A DNA stretch of 64,000 nucleotides, from NCBI GenBank assembly GCA_964531095.1, contig CAZHED010000009.1, positions 1 through 64,000 of the forward strand, in the 5' to 3' direction. Position 1 is the stretch's first letter. Every line of letters starts with the position of its first letter. The DNA comes from Palsa-1150 sp964531095 (GTDB lineage: Bacteria; Myxococcota_A; Polyangia; Polyangiales; Polyangiaceae). This document shows, one piece after another, positions 43,153 through 51,504 of this stretch. The notes under the pieces were generated by a model. That model was not told the origin of the DNA and ran no database searches. It worked only from the letters and a program-made list of their open reading frames with translations. Made by a program: the position numbers and the translations under genes.

Positions 43153-43668
43153 ATGCTCGGATTCATCATCGGTACGGCTTGTCTCATTGGTCTAGTCAAA
43201 GTGCTTCGCCGCGGCGGCTACGGCCCGTTCGGTCATGGCGGGTGCGGTAGGGCCCACTACGCCGGCTACGGCGGAGGCCAGCGCGGGTTCGGTGGTCCGC
43301 GTATGTGGCTGCGTTCCATGTTCGAGCGAATGGGCACGACGCCCGGCCAAGAGAAGGCGATCATGAGCGCCCTCGACGAATTGCGCTCGAACCGCAACGT
43401 CGTTCGGACCGAGGCAGAGCAAACGCGAGCTGACCTCGCGCGTGCAGTTTCGAGCGGGCTCATCGACGACTCGACCCTCGAAGAGACCTTCGCGCGCCAC
43501 GACCGTCTCCTGGCGCAGGTCCGCGTGTCCTTCGTCGAGGCGATCAAGAAGGTCAACGAGGCACTCGACGAGCGGCAGCGCAAACAGCTGGCCGACCTCC
43601 TCGAAAGGCGGGGCTGGTTCGGCGGCGGGCGGCGCTGGGGCGATCCCCACGACAACGTCTGGGCATGA
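43153..43668 (+). CDS. Spy/CpxP-like periplasmic metal- or stress-responsive protein
   Basis: This is a 171-residue protein. An N-terminal hydrophobic segment (about 2-18) and a Gly/His-rich stretch (GGYGPFGHGGCGRAHYAGYGGGQ) precede a helical domain. That domain holds the periplasmic heavy-metal sensor/LTXXQ-like pattern: TTPGQEKAIMSALDELR, then DSTLEETFARHDRLLAQVRV and LDERQRKQLADLLERR. Such proteins bind metals or misfolded proteins in the periplasm. The start is fixed by AGGAGG seven bases upstream. A His-rich micropeptide gene follows after 13 bases. Confidence 0.82.
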   Translation: MLGFIIGTACLIGLVKVLRRGGYGPFGHGGCGRAHYAGYGGGQRGFGGPRMWLRSMFERMGTTPGQEKAIMSALDELRSNRNVVRTEAEQTRADLARAVSSGLIDDSTLEETFARHDRLLAQVRVSFVEAIKKVNEALDERQRKQLADLLERRGWFGGGRRWGDPHDNVWA

Positions 43669-43681
43669 GGAGGACATCGCT

Positions 43682-43795
43682 ATGCGACGCAGAATCGAGA
43701 TCGTCCTTCTATTGGTCGGCACCCTGTTGGGATACGGCTCGGGCATCGCGCATGTCGCACACGCGCACCACGCTCATTGCGCGGCCCGGGGCTGA
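43682..43795 (+). CDS. 37-residue His-rich membrane/secreted peptide
   Basis: This peptide begins MRRRIEIVLLLVGTLLGYG, a classic signal or membrane segment, and ends HVAHAHHAHCAARG, with five His and one Cys in 14 residues. That makes a plausible metal-binding tail. A GAGGAGG ribosome site lies about 7 bases before the ATG and overlaps the end of the Spy-like gene. Co-expression with a Spy-like protein and nearness to a Fur-family regulator suggest a link to metal handling. It is short and I found no homologue from memory. Confidence 0.6.
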   Translation: MRRRIEIVLLLVGTLLGYGSGIAHVAHAHHAHCAARG

Positions 43796-43857
43796 CGCGA
43801 ATCAATCCTGCTTCCGGTGCCGCGGCATTGTTCGCCGCGCGCTTCGGGCCTCCGGTA

Positions 43858-44514
43858 CTAATCGACGTCAGATCCTTCGTTGTCCCCCGCTCGGATGCGC
43901 CGCGTGTCGGTGACCACTTCGTGCACCCTCACGTCCCGCTCCGACGCGGGGACCTCGACGATGAGCTGGAAGTCGAACGCCACCGCAACGCTCACAGCCG
44001 GAGGAGCAAACCGTGGCAGCGCTCGGTCGTAGTAGCCGGCGCCGTATCCGATGCGCTGACCGCTCGAGTCGACGGCGAGGGCGGGAACGACGATGACGTC
44101 GAGGTCGCCGGGCGCCGCCTCGGGCGCGTCCGACGACGGCTCGCGCAACGTGAGGCCCTGCGATACTCGATCGATCATCGTTTCCGGCGCGGCGACGAAG
44201 CGAAACGTCAGCGCGCCGGTTTGTGGATCGATCGCGGGGTAGGCGATGCGCACGTTGCGATCACGAAGGCGCGCGTCGAACGCGCGTAGGTCCACCTCAT
44301 GGCGCTGCTCGATCGGCCAGAAGAGCGCAACGGCGCGAGCGAGGTTGATCGAGTCGAGCGACGAAAGGCGCGTGACGATCTTGGCTGAACGTTCCGCGCA
44401 AGCGCCGAGGGGGAGCGCATGCCGGAGGCCCCGCATTCGCTTGCGAAGCTCCGCCTTCACCCGCTGGCGCAAGACCTGTTCGGCGAGGTGTTGGGAAGAT
44501 CGGTCGGCATCCAC
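43858..44514 (-). CDS. 5-formyltetrahydrofolate cyclo-ligase
   Basis: This enzyme converts 5-formyl-THF to 5,10-methenyl-THF with ATP, returning folate to the one-carbon pool. The protein is about 200-218 residues. It shows LRKRMRGLRHALP at the N-terminus, VALFWPIEQRHEVDL, and the diagnostic GQRIGYGAGYYDRALPRF motif. The start is uncertain: GTG 44514 gives 218 residues and GTG 44460 gives 200; neither has a good ribosome site. The gene is divergent from the receiver-domain gene at 44670. Confidence 0.9.
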   Translation of the reverse strand: MDADRSSQHLAEQVLRQRVKAELRKRMRGLRHALPLGACAERSAKIVTRLSSLDSINLARAVALFWPIEQRHEVDLRAFDARLRDRNVRIAYPAIDPQTGALTFRFVAAPETMIDRVSQGLTLREPSSDAPEAAPGDLDVIVVPALAVDSSGQRIGYGAGYYDRALPRFAPPAVSVAVAFDFQLIVEVPASERDVRVHEVVTDTRRIRAGDNEGSDVD

Positions 44515-44669
44515 GGCGAGAGCCCAATCTACCGCTCTCCCTTGACGCCTGCCCTCCCCTTGACGTAAAGCACAGTTATTCCGCGCGGCGTGGGTTGCCA
44601 GCGCGTGAGTGCTCACCGCTAACGGTAGTCCGCGCCCGGGCGCGTGAGCATGCGTGGGGGAGACCCGTC

Positions 44670-45101
44670 ATGAATCGAAGCGAGCGAACCGGCCTGGAGG
44701 GTGCGCGCGTGCTCATCGTCGAGGGGCATGATGACACGCTCGAGCTGAATCGAATGCTACTCGCCCACCAGGGCGCCGACGTGCGCGTCGCGGGGACTGC
44801 CCAAGCGGCTCTCGACCTGATGCGCAACTGGCCTCCCGATGCGGTCCTCACCGATCTGCGTTTGCCGGGGATGAGCGCGTTCGAGCTCGTCGATCAGGCG
44901 TGCGCGCCCGGTGGCGATCGCGTCCCGGTAGTTGGAACGAGCGCGGATGTGCGCCCCCAGGCGCGTGCACACGCCCTCGGTCGCGGCGTCTGCGCGTACC
45001 TCACGAAGCCCGTCGAACCCGACGACCTCTGCTCTGCAGTCGCGCAAGCAATCGGACTCGGTGGGCGTTGCCCGATGGGGCTGAAGGACCGCAGCCGATG
45101 A
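44670..45101 (+). CDS. Stand-alone response regulator receiver protein
   Basis: This is a 143-residue single receiver domain. The acidic pocket is in LIVEGHDDTLEL, the phosphorylation Asp is in DAVLTDLRLPGMS (about 60), and the conserved Lys is in AYLTKPVEPDDL. There is no output domain, so it should act by protein-protein contact. A GGGGGAGA sequence precedes the ATG. It overlaps the next small gene by 4 bases and is the first gene of a signalling island that also holds PAS and CheR proteins on the other strand. Confidence 0.9.
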   Translation: MNRSERTGLEGARVLIVEGHDDTLELNRMLLAHQGADVRVAGTAQAALDLMRNWPPDAVLTDLRLPGMSAFELVDQACAPGGDRVPVVGTSADVRPQARAHALGRGVCAYLTKPVEPDDLCSAVAQAIGLGGRCPMGLKDRSR

Positions 45102-45271
45102 TGTCGCGCATCCCGTGGACACGCATCGTGGAGCTCGCCGAGCACATCGAGCGCGAGCACGCCGCGAGGGGGGTCGTCGACGCGGACCTCGCCCTCCGCC
45201 TCGTGCGCGCGATCCTTCAATTTCAGGAGCAGCTCGTTGCGGGGATGGTCCGCCCCATGCGCAGGGCCTAG
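45098..45271 (+). CDS. 57-residue helical protein coupled to the receiver
   Basis: This is a small acidic-basic helical protein (VELAEHIEREHAARGVVDADL, then ALRLVRAILQFQEQLV) with no signal peptide. It starts at an ATG overlapping the receiver stop (ATGA), so it should be made together with that protein. No homologue was recognised. It may be a partner or an anti-sigma-like peptide; that is guesswork. Confidence 0.6.
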   Translation: MMSRIPWTRIVELAEHIEREHAARGVVDADLALRLVRAILQFQEQLVAGMVRPMRRA

Positions 45272-45311
45272 AAGCGCTTCACCAACGAGAAGCTAACGAT
45301 CTCTCCCCTCC

Positions 45312-45497
45312 CTTTGGATCGCGGTGGAGAGGCTTATGACCGCGACCCATTCGCTCTGGATCGCGGCCGAGAGGCCCATGATCTCGACCCGTCCGCTCTG
45401 GATCCCGATCGAGAGGCTCATGACCTCCATCCATTGGCTCTGGATCGCGGTCGCCAGGCTCACGACCTCGACCCATCCGCTCTGGATCGCAATTCAG
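45312..45497 (+). repeat. 42-bp tandem repeat (minisatellite), about 4.4 units
   Basis: Four full 42-base units start at 45312, 45354, 45396 and 45438, with a partial fifth at 45480. Each begins CTCTGGATC (CTTTGGATC in the first). Because 42 is 14 codons, several frames stay open across the array. The plus-strand frame reading LWIAVERLMTATHS-like 14-mers has by far the highest G/C at third positions. It could start at GTG 45324 and run to 45731, but its tail is antisense to the PAS gene. Apart from this possible short gene, the 45272-45600 gap holds nothing else I can identify. Confidence 0.88.
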
Positions 45498-45600
45498 ACG
45501 CTCTCCAAGAACCAATCGGCCCACGGGCGCGCCTTGTTGCCCCTTCCGTCCACGTCCACGAAGGCCTTCGACGGGCCAGCGGATATGGGCGCAGGCTCTA

Positions 45601-46611
45601 CTAGGCCAGCAGGGGCAAGCGTATTCGAATCGTCGGCGCGCCTTCGTGGTCGGCACCGGGTGTCACGTCGAGCAGGGCCTGCTCTCCTTCGACCACGACG
45701 CGCACGCGGAGCTCCCTGTCGTTGGGGGTAGCTGCGACGGCTCCCGATAGAACCACCGCAAGCAGGCGCGGCAGCGCCGCGACGTGCGATCGGACGCGCC
45801 ATGTCCTGCGCTCGGAATCGAGCACGACCCGCACGTTTCGCGCGGCGGCGTCGCCGCGTACCGCATTCAATGCGTGCTCGATGTGCTCCGCGAGATCGAC
45901 CACGTCGGAGCACGCCGCCTCACGCGAGGTGAGCGCGACGAGCTGGTCGAGCCATGAGGCGGTGACCGAGGGCGCGTCGCTCTTGCGAAGCGTGCACCGG
46001 AATGCCATCGCTTTGGCACGCAGCCCGCGGACGACGCGTACGCAGAGCGCGACGACGAAGACCCCGCCGCCACGCGGCCGCATCCGCAAGGTCATGGAGC
46101 GGACGTCGGAGGCGTCCCTCAGGTCGCGGAGCTGCTCTCGGAACATGCGGGTGTCTTGCCGTGCGACGAAGCTGATGAGCGGCTTGCCCAGGAGCATGCT
46201 CGGCTCGACCCCGAACAGCGCCCCGGCGGCGATGTTGGCGTTCGTGATCGAGCCGGCCGTGTCGGTGGCCACGTACGCGTCGGGGGATTGCTCGAACAAG
46301 TCCATGTACTTGGCGCGCTCGCGCTCCAGCAGCTCGCACGCGAGCTCGAGTTGATCCTGCTGTACGCGCAGCTCCTCCGCGGCCAAAGCGAGCTCCTCTT
46401 CGCGTTCGCGCGCCACCGGCTCCTCGGCGGCGAACGAAGGCGCGGGCTCGGCGAGGGGCGCGGTTGGACGGGTCGCGTAGACCCCGGACGGGCGCCGCGG
46501 CAGGAGCCGCACCCGATTCGAGAACTGCTCGACCTTCGTCCCGAGGATCTTCGCCGTGCCTTCTGCCCGGCGAAGGAACACTGCTACGTCGTCGTGGCGC
46601 AAAGAAGCCAT
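45601..46611 (-). CDS. PAS-domain protein with degenerate histidine-kinase-like C-terminus
   Basis: This is a 336-residue cytoplasmic protein. An N-terminal linker and coiled coil (about 60-100, REREEELALAAEELRVQQDQ) precede a PAS domain (about 103-215: YMDLFEQSPDAYVATDTAGS). The last 110 residues look like a worn DHp/HATPase region. There is no phosphoacceptor His in an H-box context; the N-box position reads RLLAVVLSGAVAATP without the Asn; G-boxes are missing. It probably cannot autophosphorylate. The start is supported by GGGGAGGATGGGCG upstream. It follows the CheR gene by 23 bases, so they are co-transcribed. Confidence 0.8.
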   Translation of the reverse strand: MASLRHDDVAVFLRRAEGTAKILGTKVEQFSNRVRLLPRRPSGVYATRPTAPLAEPAPSFAAEEPVAREREEELALAAEELRVQQDQLELACELLERERAKYMDLFEQSPDAYVATDTAGSITNANIAAGALFGVEPSMLLGKPLISFVARQDTRMFREQLRDLRDASDVRSMTLRMRPRGGGVFVVALCVRVVRGLRAKAMAFRCTLRKSDAPSVTASWLDQLVALTSREAACSDVVDLAEHIEHALNAVRGDAAARNVRVVLDSERRTWRVRSHVAALPRLLAVVLSGAVAATPNDRELRVRVVVEGEQALLDVTPGADHEGAPTIRIRLPLLA

Positions 46612-46634
46612 CGCCCATCCTCCCCGTGAGACCT

Positions 46635-48458
46635 CTAGAAGTCTTCCTTCTCAATCAGAAGTATCGCCCCGATCCCCCCGTCGGGCAGCACGATTGGCAC
46701 ACATGTAACCCTACGCTTGATCGCCCGTCCCCGCCGGTTGGTCAATGGGGCCACAATCCTTACGTACTCACTCTCGCCGCCAAGGCAAGAGCGAATCGCA
46801 CCTTTCAATGTTTCGACCGGCACGCCGAGGCCCAGTTTCAATAAGTGCTTGCCGACGGCCTCATCGCTTCGGAGGCCCCACAGCGCCTGCGCGCGTGGAT
46901 TCCAGAGTTGCACCGCGTACTCGCGATCGACGACGACGATCGCGGCGCGAAGACCGCCGAGAATCGAGCGCAAGAAGTCGCTCTCGCGGGCCAGATCATC
47001 AGCCCGCGCCCGGAGCTCGCCAATCATCGCCTTGAGCTCTTCGTTCGCCGACTGCAGCTGCTCGGTCGTGGACAAGAGCTCCGCGTTCACAATCTCGAGC
47101 TCGGTCACTTTGGACTGCAGCTCGCTCGAGTCGTCGACTCCGTGTGTCGCCGACTGCGGCGGGGGAGAGGCAGTCTCCAGCTCGCTCTTCAGCGCGTCGA
47201 GCTCCAGCTGCAGGCGGCGGTACGGCGTGACGTCGAAGAATCCGACCTCGGCCCCCAGAAGCGACGCGGCGTCGTAGAGAGGCAACACGCGCACGTCGAA
47301 ATACATCTGGCCGGAGGCCGTGACGTGCGCCACGTCTTTGAGCGTGGTCGACCTTCGCTCCGCACACGCGCGCTCGATGAGCGGTCCCAGCGCCACCGGA
47401 CGGCGGCCTACCTCCAGCTCCACCAGCGGCCGGCCGACGTCGCGCGGGCCAATGTGGAAGAGGGCGCGAGCGCGCTCATTGGCGAGCGCAACGTGACCAC
47501 GAGCGTCGAGTGCGATGAGCGCCGCGGGGCACCCTTCGAAGGCGCTCTCGAGCAGCGTCGCGGGACTCGACGCGGCCAACCCCTCCGCGAGGCTCGAGGC
47601 GCCTGCGTCGCGGGCGAAGAGCTCGACCCCGTCGCGCGCTCTCGCCTTCGGCGTCTTCTGGAAGAGGCGCCACTTGGCATCGATGGGATTGAACCGGTGG
47701 GCGTGCCCAAGCAGCATCTCCGCCCTCCCGAGAAAGAGCACGCCGCCTTCGGCCAGGGCAAAGTGCAAACGCCGCAGGACCTCGGTCTGCGTGTCCGCGT
47801 CGAAGTACATCAGTGTGTTTCGACACGCGAGGAGGTCGATGCGCGAGACGGGTGCGTCGCGGATTAGGTCGTGCGCTCCAAACGCCACCACGCGCCTTAG
47901 CTCCGAGTCGAAGACGTAGACGTCCCCATCGAGGTTGAAGTACTTGGCGAGGAGCTCGGGTGGTACGCCCGCGACGTGGCTCGCGCTGTACGAGGCCTTG
48001 CGCGCCTGGGTGAGCGCGTCTTCGTCGATGTCGGTCGCGTAGATCTTGACGCGCTTTAGGTAGTGCTCGCGCCCCAGCGCCTCGGCGAGGACGATCGCAA
48101 GGGTGTACGCCTCCTCGCCCGACGCGCCGCCGGCGCTCCAGACACGGACGGGCTGGTCGGGCCCTTTGCGGGCCAAGATCTGCGGCACCACATCGGTCAC
48201 GACCCGCTCCCAGGCCGCCGAGTCGCGGAAGAAGGACGTAATGTTGACGAGGACGGCGTTGAATAGCCGGGGGAACTCGTCGGGATGAAGCTCAAGGTGG
48301 TCGATGAAATCGGCGTACGACGATACGCCTACGGCGCGCATCCGTTTTTCGATGCGGCGCATCAAGCTCGCCTGCTTGTACCCGCTGAAATCGAAACGCC
48401 GGCTGCGTCGGAGGAACTCGAGAAGCCGCTTCAGCTCTCCGCTTTGCGGATGGATCAT
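46635..48458 (-). CDS. CheR-type protein-glutamate methyltransferase fused to PAS domains
   Basis: This is a 607-residue protein. The CheR N-terminal helical domain and SAM-binding domain are at about 1-270, with VNITSFFRD, WSAGGASGEEAYTLA at 107-121 and LACRNTLMYF. A PAS domain at about 300-415, a coiled coil (ELQSKVTELEIVNAELLSTT and QLQSANEELKAMIG) and a second PAS domain to the end follow. The order matches the back half of CheB-CheR-PAS fusion proteins, but no CheB methylesterase or chemoreceptor is adjacent. It presumably methylates receptors encoded elsewhere. It is upstream of the PAS pseudokinase in one operon. Confidence 0.92.
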   Translation of the reverse strand: MIHPQSGELKRLLEFLRRSRRFDFSGYKQASLMRRIEKRMRAVGVSSYADFIDHLELHPDEFPRLFNAVLVNITSFFRDSAAWERVVTDVVPQILARKGPDQPVRVWSAGGASGEEAYTLAIVLAEALGREHYLKRVKIYATDIDEDALTQARKASYSASHVAGVPPELLAKYFNLDGDVYVFDSELRRVVAFGAHDLIRDAPVSRIDLLACRNTLMYFDADTQTEVLRRLHFALAEGGVLFLGRAEMLLGHAHRFNPIDAKWRLFQKTPKARARDGVELFARDAGASSLAEGLAASSPATLLESAFEGCPAALIALDARGHVALANERARALFHIGPRDVGRPLVELEVGRRPVALGPLIERACAERRSTTLKDVAHVTASGQMYFDVRVLPLYDAASLLGAEVGFFDVTPYRRLQLELDALKSELETASPPPQSATHGVDDSSELQSKVTELEIVNAELLSTTEQLQSANEELKAMIGELRARADDLARESDFLRSILGGLRAAIVVVDREYAVQLWNPRAQALWGLRSDEAVGKHLLKLGLGVPVETLKGAIRSCLGGESEYVRIVAPLTNRRGRAIKRRVTCVPIVLPDGGIGAILLIEKEDF

Positions 48459-48605
48459 CGCTTGGAGGGGCTCGCTCTTCGGTCGCCGCGAGCCGACCGC
48501 AACAAGTACGCGCTCCGCCCGCTCCGATCAATGATCCCGCGCACCCTTGGGGGCGGCCGCGTCGGGGAGCCGCCACCCCCGCGGCACCTGGTAAGCTCGC
48601 GCCCG

Positions 48606-49442
48606 ATGCGTCCGCGCTCGACGATCGCGCCATGGGCCGTCGCGCAAGCGCTCGCCGTCACCGCGGTGCTCGCGCAGCCGAACTTGCCTCCTCCGCCCCC
48701 ACCGCCTCTGGGGGAACCCGCCGACCTGCCACCGCCGGCCCCTCCCCGTCCTCCGCCCTCGGCCTCCCCGCCGCCGCCCCGCGCTTCCCCCCAACCGACT
48801 CCCCCGACGGGCCCTCCCCAGTCTGGTCCGCCCGGCGCGCCGACCCCGCCTGCGCATCGCCCTCTGGCTTCGCCCGCTCCCCCATCGATTCCGCCCGGAC
48901 CTTACCACGCCGGCCCCAAGCACCACCGGGCCGAAACGTATGTCGTCGAAGGCTGGCGCCGTCGTCAGGTCGCGCTGACGATCGCCCCGCTGCCGCTCGT
49001 GTTCGGCCGTCTGAGCGCCGCTGCCGAAATATCCCTGACGCGGCACCACGCCCTCGTCGTGGCGCCCAATCTTCTGTTGGTCCAAGTCGACCGCGGCGGG
49101 CGTGATAGCCTGGTCTCGGAGGGGTTCGGCTTCGCGTCGACCGCCTCCAGCAGCGTCGGCATCGAGCTCGGCTACCACTACTGGTGGGCGGCGTGGCCTG
49201 CGCAGGAATCCCTGCGGGGTCTATTCCTCGGGCCTTCCCTTCTTCTGGGGGACACCAGCCAGTCGAGCGTCGACCCTTCCCACGCGCAGGGATACTGGGG
49301 CGTCGCGTGCGATGTCGGGACCCAGGAAGTGTTCTCCGGCGGCTTCACGATCGGCGCAGGGGCGGGCCTCGGGTTCGTGAGGATGGCCGGGGCGACGGCC
49401 TTCTTCCCCAGGCTGCTCCTGCAGATCGGCTGGTCTTTGTGA
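48606..49442 (+). CDS. Secreted protein with Pro-rich linker and C-terminal outer-membrane beta-barrel-like domain
   Basis: This is a 278-residue protein. A signal peptide (about 1-24, ending VLAQ) is followed by some 70 residues that are over half Pro. The last 160 residues form predicted beta strands with alternating hydrophobics (QVALTIAPLPLVFGRLSAAAE, then SVGIELGYHYWWAAW), ending in LLLQIGWSL like an outer-membrane barrel. The Pro-rich part may cross the peptidoglycan. No family was named. A bulged GC-rich stem (48549-48580) lies just upstream in the divergent promoter region shared with the CheR gene. Confidence 0.68.
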   Translation: MRPRSTIAPWAVAQALAVTAVLAQPNLPPPPPPPLGEPADLPPPAPPRPPPSASPPPPRASPQPTPPTGPPQSGPPGAPTPPAHRPLASPAPPSIPPGPYHAGPKHHRAETYVVEGWRRRQVALTIAPLPLVFGRLSAAAEISLTRHHALVVAPNLLLVQVDRGGRDSLVSEGFGFASTASSSVGIELGYHYWWAAWPAQESLRGLFLGPSLLLGDTSQSSVDPSHAQGYWGVACDVGTQEVFSGGFTIGAGAGLGFVRMAGATAFFPRLLLQIGWSL

Positions 49443-49547
49443 GGGTGGGGCTGGAACCACGCACCAAGCGGTTACCGAGCGCAGATCGCCCGCGGCTGCC
49501 CCTCCCGCCCGGGGCGCGCGTCACCGATTCATGCCAGAGTCGGGCGC

Positions 49548-50276
49548 GTGCTACCGCTCCGCGACCAGCTGCCCACCCGCGCGTTCCCGTTCGTCAACTA
49601 CGCCCTCATCGCGGCCAACGTGGCCGTCTTCGTGTTCCAGCTCAGCACCCTGCAGTCGGGGGTGTCGGAGGTGGCATTCGCGCGCGAATGGTACCTCATC
49701 CCAGCGCGCATTTTCGATGACCCGGTCGGCGCGATCCCCACGGTATTCACGAGCATGTTCATGCACGGATCGCTGGGGCACATCGCCGGCAACATGCTCT
49801 ACCTCTGGATCTTCGGCGACAACGTCGAAGACGCCATGGGTCACGCGCGCTATCTTCTCTTTTACCTCGTCGGCGGCGTCTGCGCGGCCACGGCGCAGGT
49901 CCTGGCGGATCCCGGGTCGACCTTGCCGATGGTCGGCGCCTCCGGAGCAATCGCGTCGGTGCTCGCGGCGTACGTCTTTCTGTACCCGAGCTCGCCCATC
50001 ACCGTCATCAATCCCATCCCGTTCCTCTGGCTCTTCTGGGGCCTATTCTGGTCCTTCCCGGCGTGGCTCGTCATCGGGGAGTTCTTCGTCGTGAACTTGT
50101 GGGACGCGCTGGCGAACAAGGCTCAAGGCGGGGTCGCGTTCATGGCGCACGTCGGCGGCTTCGTGGGCGGGGCGGTCCTGTACCGCTTGTTCATGGCCGG
50201 ACGGGCCCGGATGGACGATTACGCGCGCTGGCAGCAACTGGCCCAGCGCCGAAGGCAGCGCAACGGGTGGACGTGA
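49548..50276 (+). CDS. Rhomboid-family intramembrane serine protease
   Basis: This is a 242-residue membrane protease with six or seven helices. The catalytic Ser is Ser132 in MVGASGAIASVL and the His is in FMAHVGGFVGGAVL near residue 200. The conserved GHIAGNMLYLWIFGDNVED with an Asn lies in the preceding helix. Rhomboids cut other membrane proteins within the bilayer. It starts at GTG 49548, and its stop overlaps the start of the MFS gene (GTGA). Confidence 0.94.
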   Translation: MLPLRDQLPTRAFPFVNYALIAANVAVFVFQLSTLQSGVSEVAFAREWYLIPARIFDDPVGAIPTVFTSMFMHGSLGHIAGNMLYLWIFGDNVEDAMGHARYLLFYLVGGVCAATAQVLADPGSTLPMVGASGAIASVLAAYVFLYPSSPITVINPIPFLWLFWGLFWSFPAWLVIGEFFVVNLWDALANKAQGGVAFMAHVGGFVGGAVLYRLFMAGRARMDDYARWQQLAQRRRQRNGWT

Positions 50277-51502
50277 TCCAAAAGGCGCCGGCGGCCGGGC
50301 GCGCCTCCCGCACCTCCGGTCTGCCACTCGCCGTCGTTCTGCTCGGCTTCACGAGCCTGTTCACGGACATCGGGACGGAGATGATCTTTCCACTCCTGCC
50401 CGTGTTCTTGACCGAAACGCTGAAGGCCGGGCCAGCGTACTTGGGGATGGTCGAGGGCGCGGCCGATACGGTGTCAAGCCTGTTGAAGCTCGCGTCGGGG
50501 GTCATCGCCGACGCGTCGCCACGGCGCAAGCCCCTAGTCCTTTTCGGCTATGGGCTCGCCAGCGCGGCGCGCCCGTTCGTCGCGCTCGCCACGCGGCCCT
50601 GGCACGTGCTGGCAGTGCGCGTCACCGATCGCGTGGGCAAGGGGGTGCGGAGCTCGCCGCGCGACGCGCTCATCGCCGACGCCGCCGGGGACCGGGCGGG
50701 GCGCGCGTTCGGGTTCCACCAAGCGATGGATAACGTGGGCGCCGTCGTAGGACCGCTAATCGCGATGGGGCTCATCGCCGAGCATTTCTCGATCCGGAGC
50801 GTCTTCTGGGTGGCTGTCATCCCCGGCGTGATCGCGACGGCTCTGGTTCTGTTCGTGCCCGAGAGCGCTCCGCACGGGGCCCCAGCCGATCGGACGGCGG
50901 CGGCCGGCGCGAGAGCCGCCTCACCGCTCGCCGATCGGCGCCTGCTCCTCTACCTCGGCATTCTCGCAGTCTTCTCGTTGGGCAATTCGTCCGACGCGTT
51001 TCTTCTTCTTCGGGCTCGTACGCTCGGTCTGTCGACCGCGCAGATCCCGATTCTCTGGTCGACATTGAATTTGTCGAAAGTGCTTTGGGCGTATCTCGGC
51101 GGGGATCTCGCCGATCGCTTCCCGCGGGCGCGTCTGATCGCGGGCGGTTGGGTCGTGTACGCGCTGGTCTACGCGGGACTCGGCGTTGCAAAAAGCTCGT
51201 GGCAAGTATGGGCGCTGTTCGTCTTCTATGGCATTTTTTACGGACTGACCGAACCCGTGGAAAAGGCGTTGATCAAAGACCTCGTGCGCGCGGAGCAGCG
51301 CGGGCGCGCGTACGGGGCCTACAACTTCGTCGTCGGAATCACGGCGCTTCCCGCGGGCCTGCTGGCGGGCGCCCTCTGGCACTCGTTCGGACCTGGGATT
51401 GCGCTGGGCGCAGGAGCCCTTCTGGCTGGAATCGCGAGTCTGCTTCTCTTGACCTGGGAAGCCTGGCAGCCGAACGCTCCGACCCCCGCGGGGACTGCGT
51501 AG
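50273..51502 (+). CDS. Major facilitator superfamily transporter
   Basis: This is a 409-residue protein with 12 predicted membrane helices. The N-terminal block FTDIGTEMIFPLLPVFLTE, the loop DASPRRKPLVLFGY between helices 2 and 3, and VTDRVGKGVRSSPRDALIAD identify the MFS subfamily often annotated as a putative drug/metabolite exporter. The second half repeats the pattern (YLGGDLADRFPRARLIAGG, then YGLTEPVEKALIKDL). The substrate is unknown. Start GTG 50273 overlaps the rhomboid stop, and the next gene begins 2 bases after its own stop. Confidence 0.92.
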   Translation: MIQKAPAAGRASRTSGLPLAVVLLGFTSLFTDIGTEMIFPLLPVFLTETLKAGPAYLGMVEGAADTVSSLLKLASGVIADASPRRKPLVLFGYGLASAARPFVALATRPWHVLAVRVTDRVGKGVRSSPRDALIADAAGDRAGRAFGFHQAMDNVGAVVGPLIAMGLIAEHFSIRSVFWVAVIPGVIATALVLFVPESAPHGAPADRTAAAGARAASPLADRRLLLYLGILAVFSLGNSSDAFLLLRARTLGLSTAQIPILWSTLNLSKVLWAYLGGDLADRFPRARLIAGGWVVYALVYAGLGVAKSSWQVWALFVFYGIFYGLTEPVEKALIKDLVRAEQRGRAYGAYNFVVGITALPAGLLAGALWHSFGPGIALGAGALLAGIASLLLLTWEAWQPNAPTPAGTA

Positions 51503-51504
51503 CG

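Noticed and set aside
44605..44644. Small dyads (GTGAG-TG-CTCAC and CGCGCCCGGGCGCG) in the divergent promoter
   Set aside because: Short GC-rich palindromes are common in this sequence and neither lies by a recognisable promoter; not strong enough to call an operator.
44515..44669. Possible 6S RNA gene upstream of the 5-formyl-THF cyclo-ligase, as in other proteobacteria
   Set aside because: The gap is only 155 bases and I could not draw the long closing stem and central bubble in either direction.
45279..45656. Minus-strand frame with DPERMGRGHEPLDR-like repeats across the 42-bp array
   Set aside because: It is open only because the repeat unit is a multiple of three; third-position G/C is low compared with neighbouring genes.
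48549..48580. GC-rich stem in the CheR/outer-membrane protein divergent gap
   Set aside because: The stem is bulged, has no T-run, and lies upstream rather than downstream of genes, so it is not a terminator.
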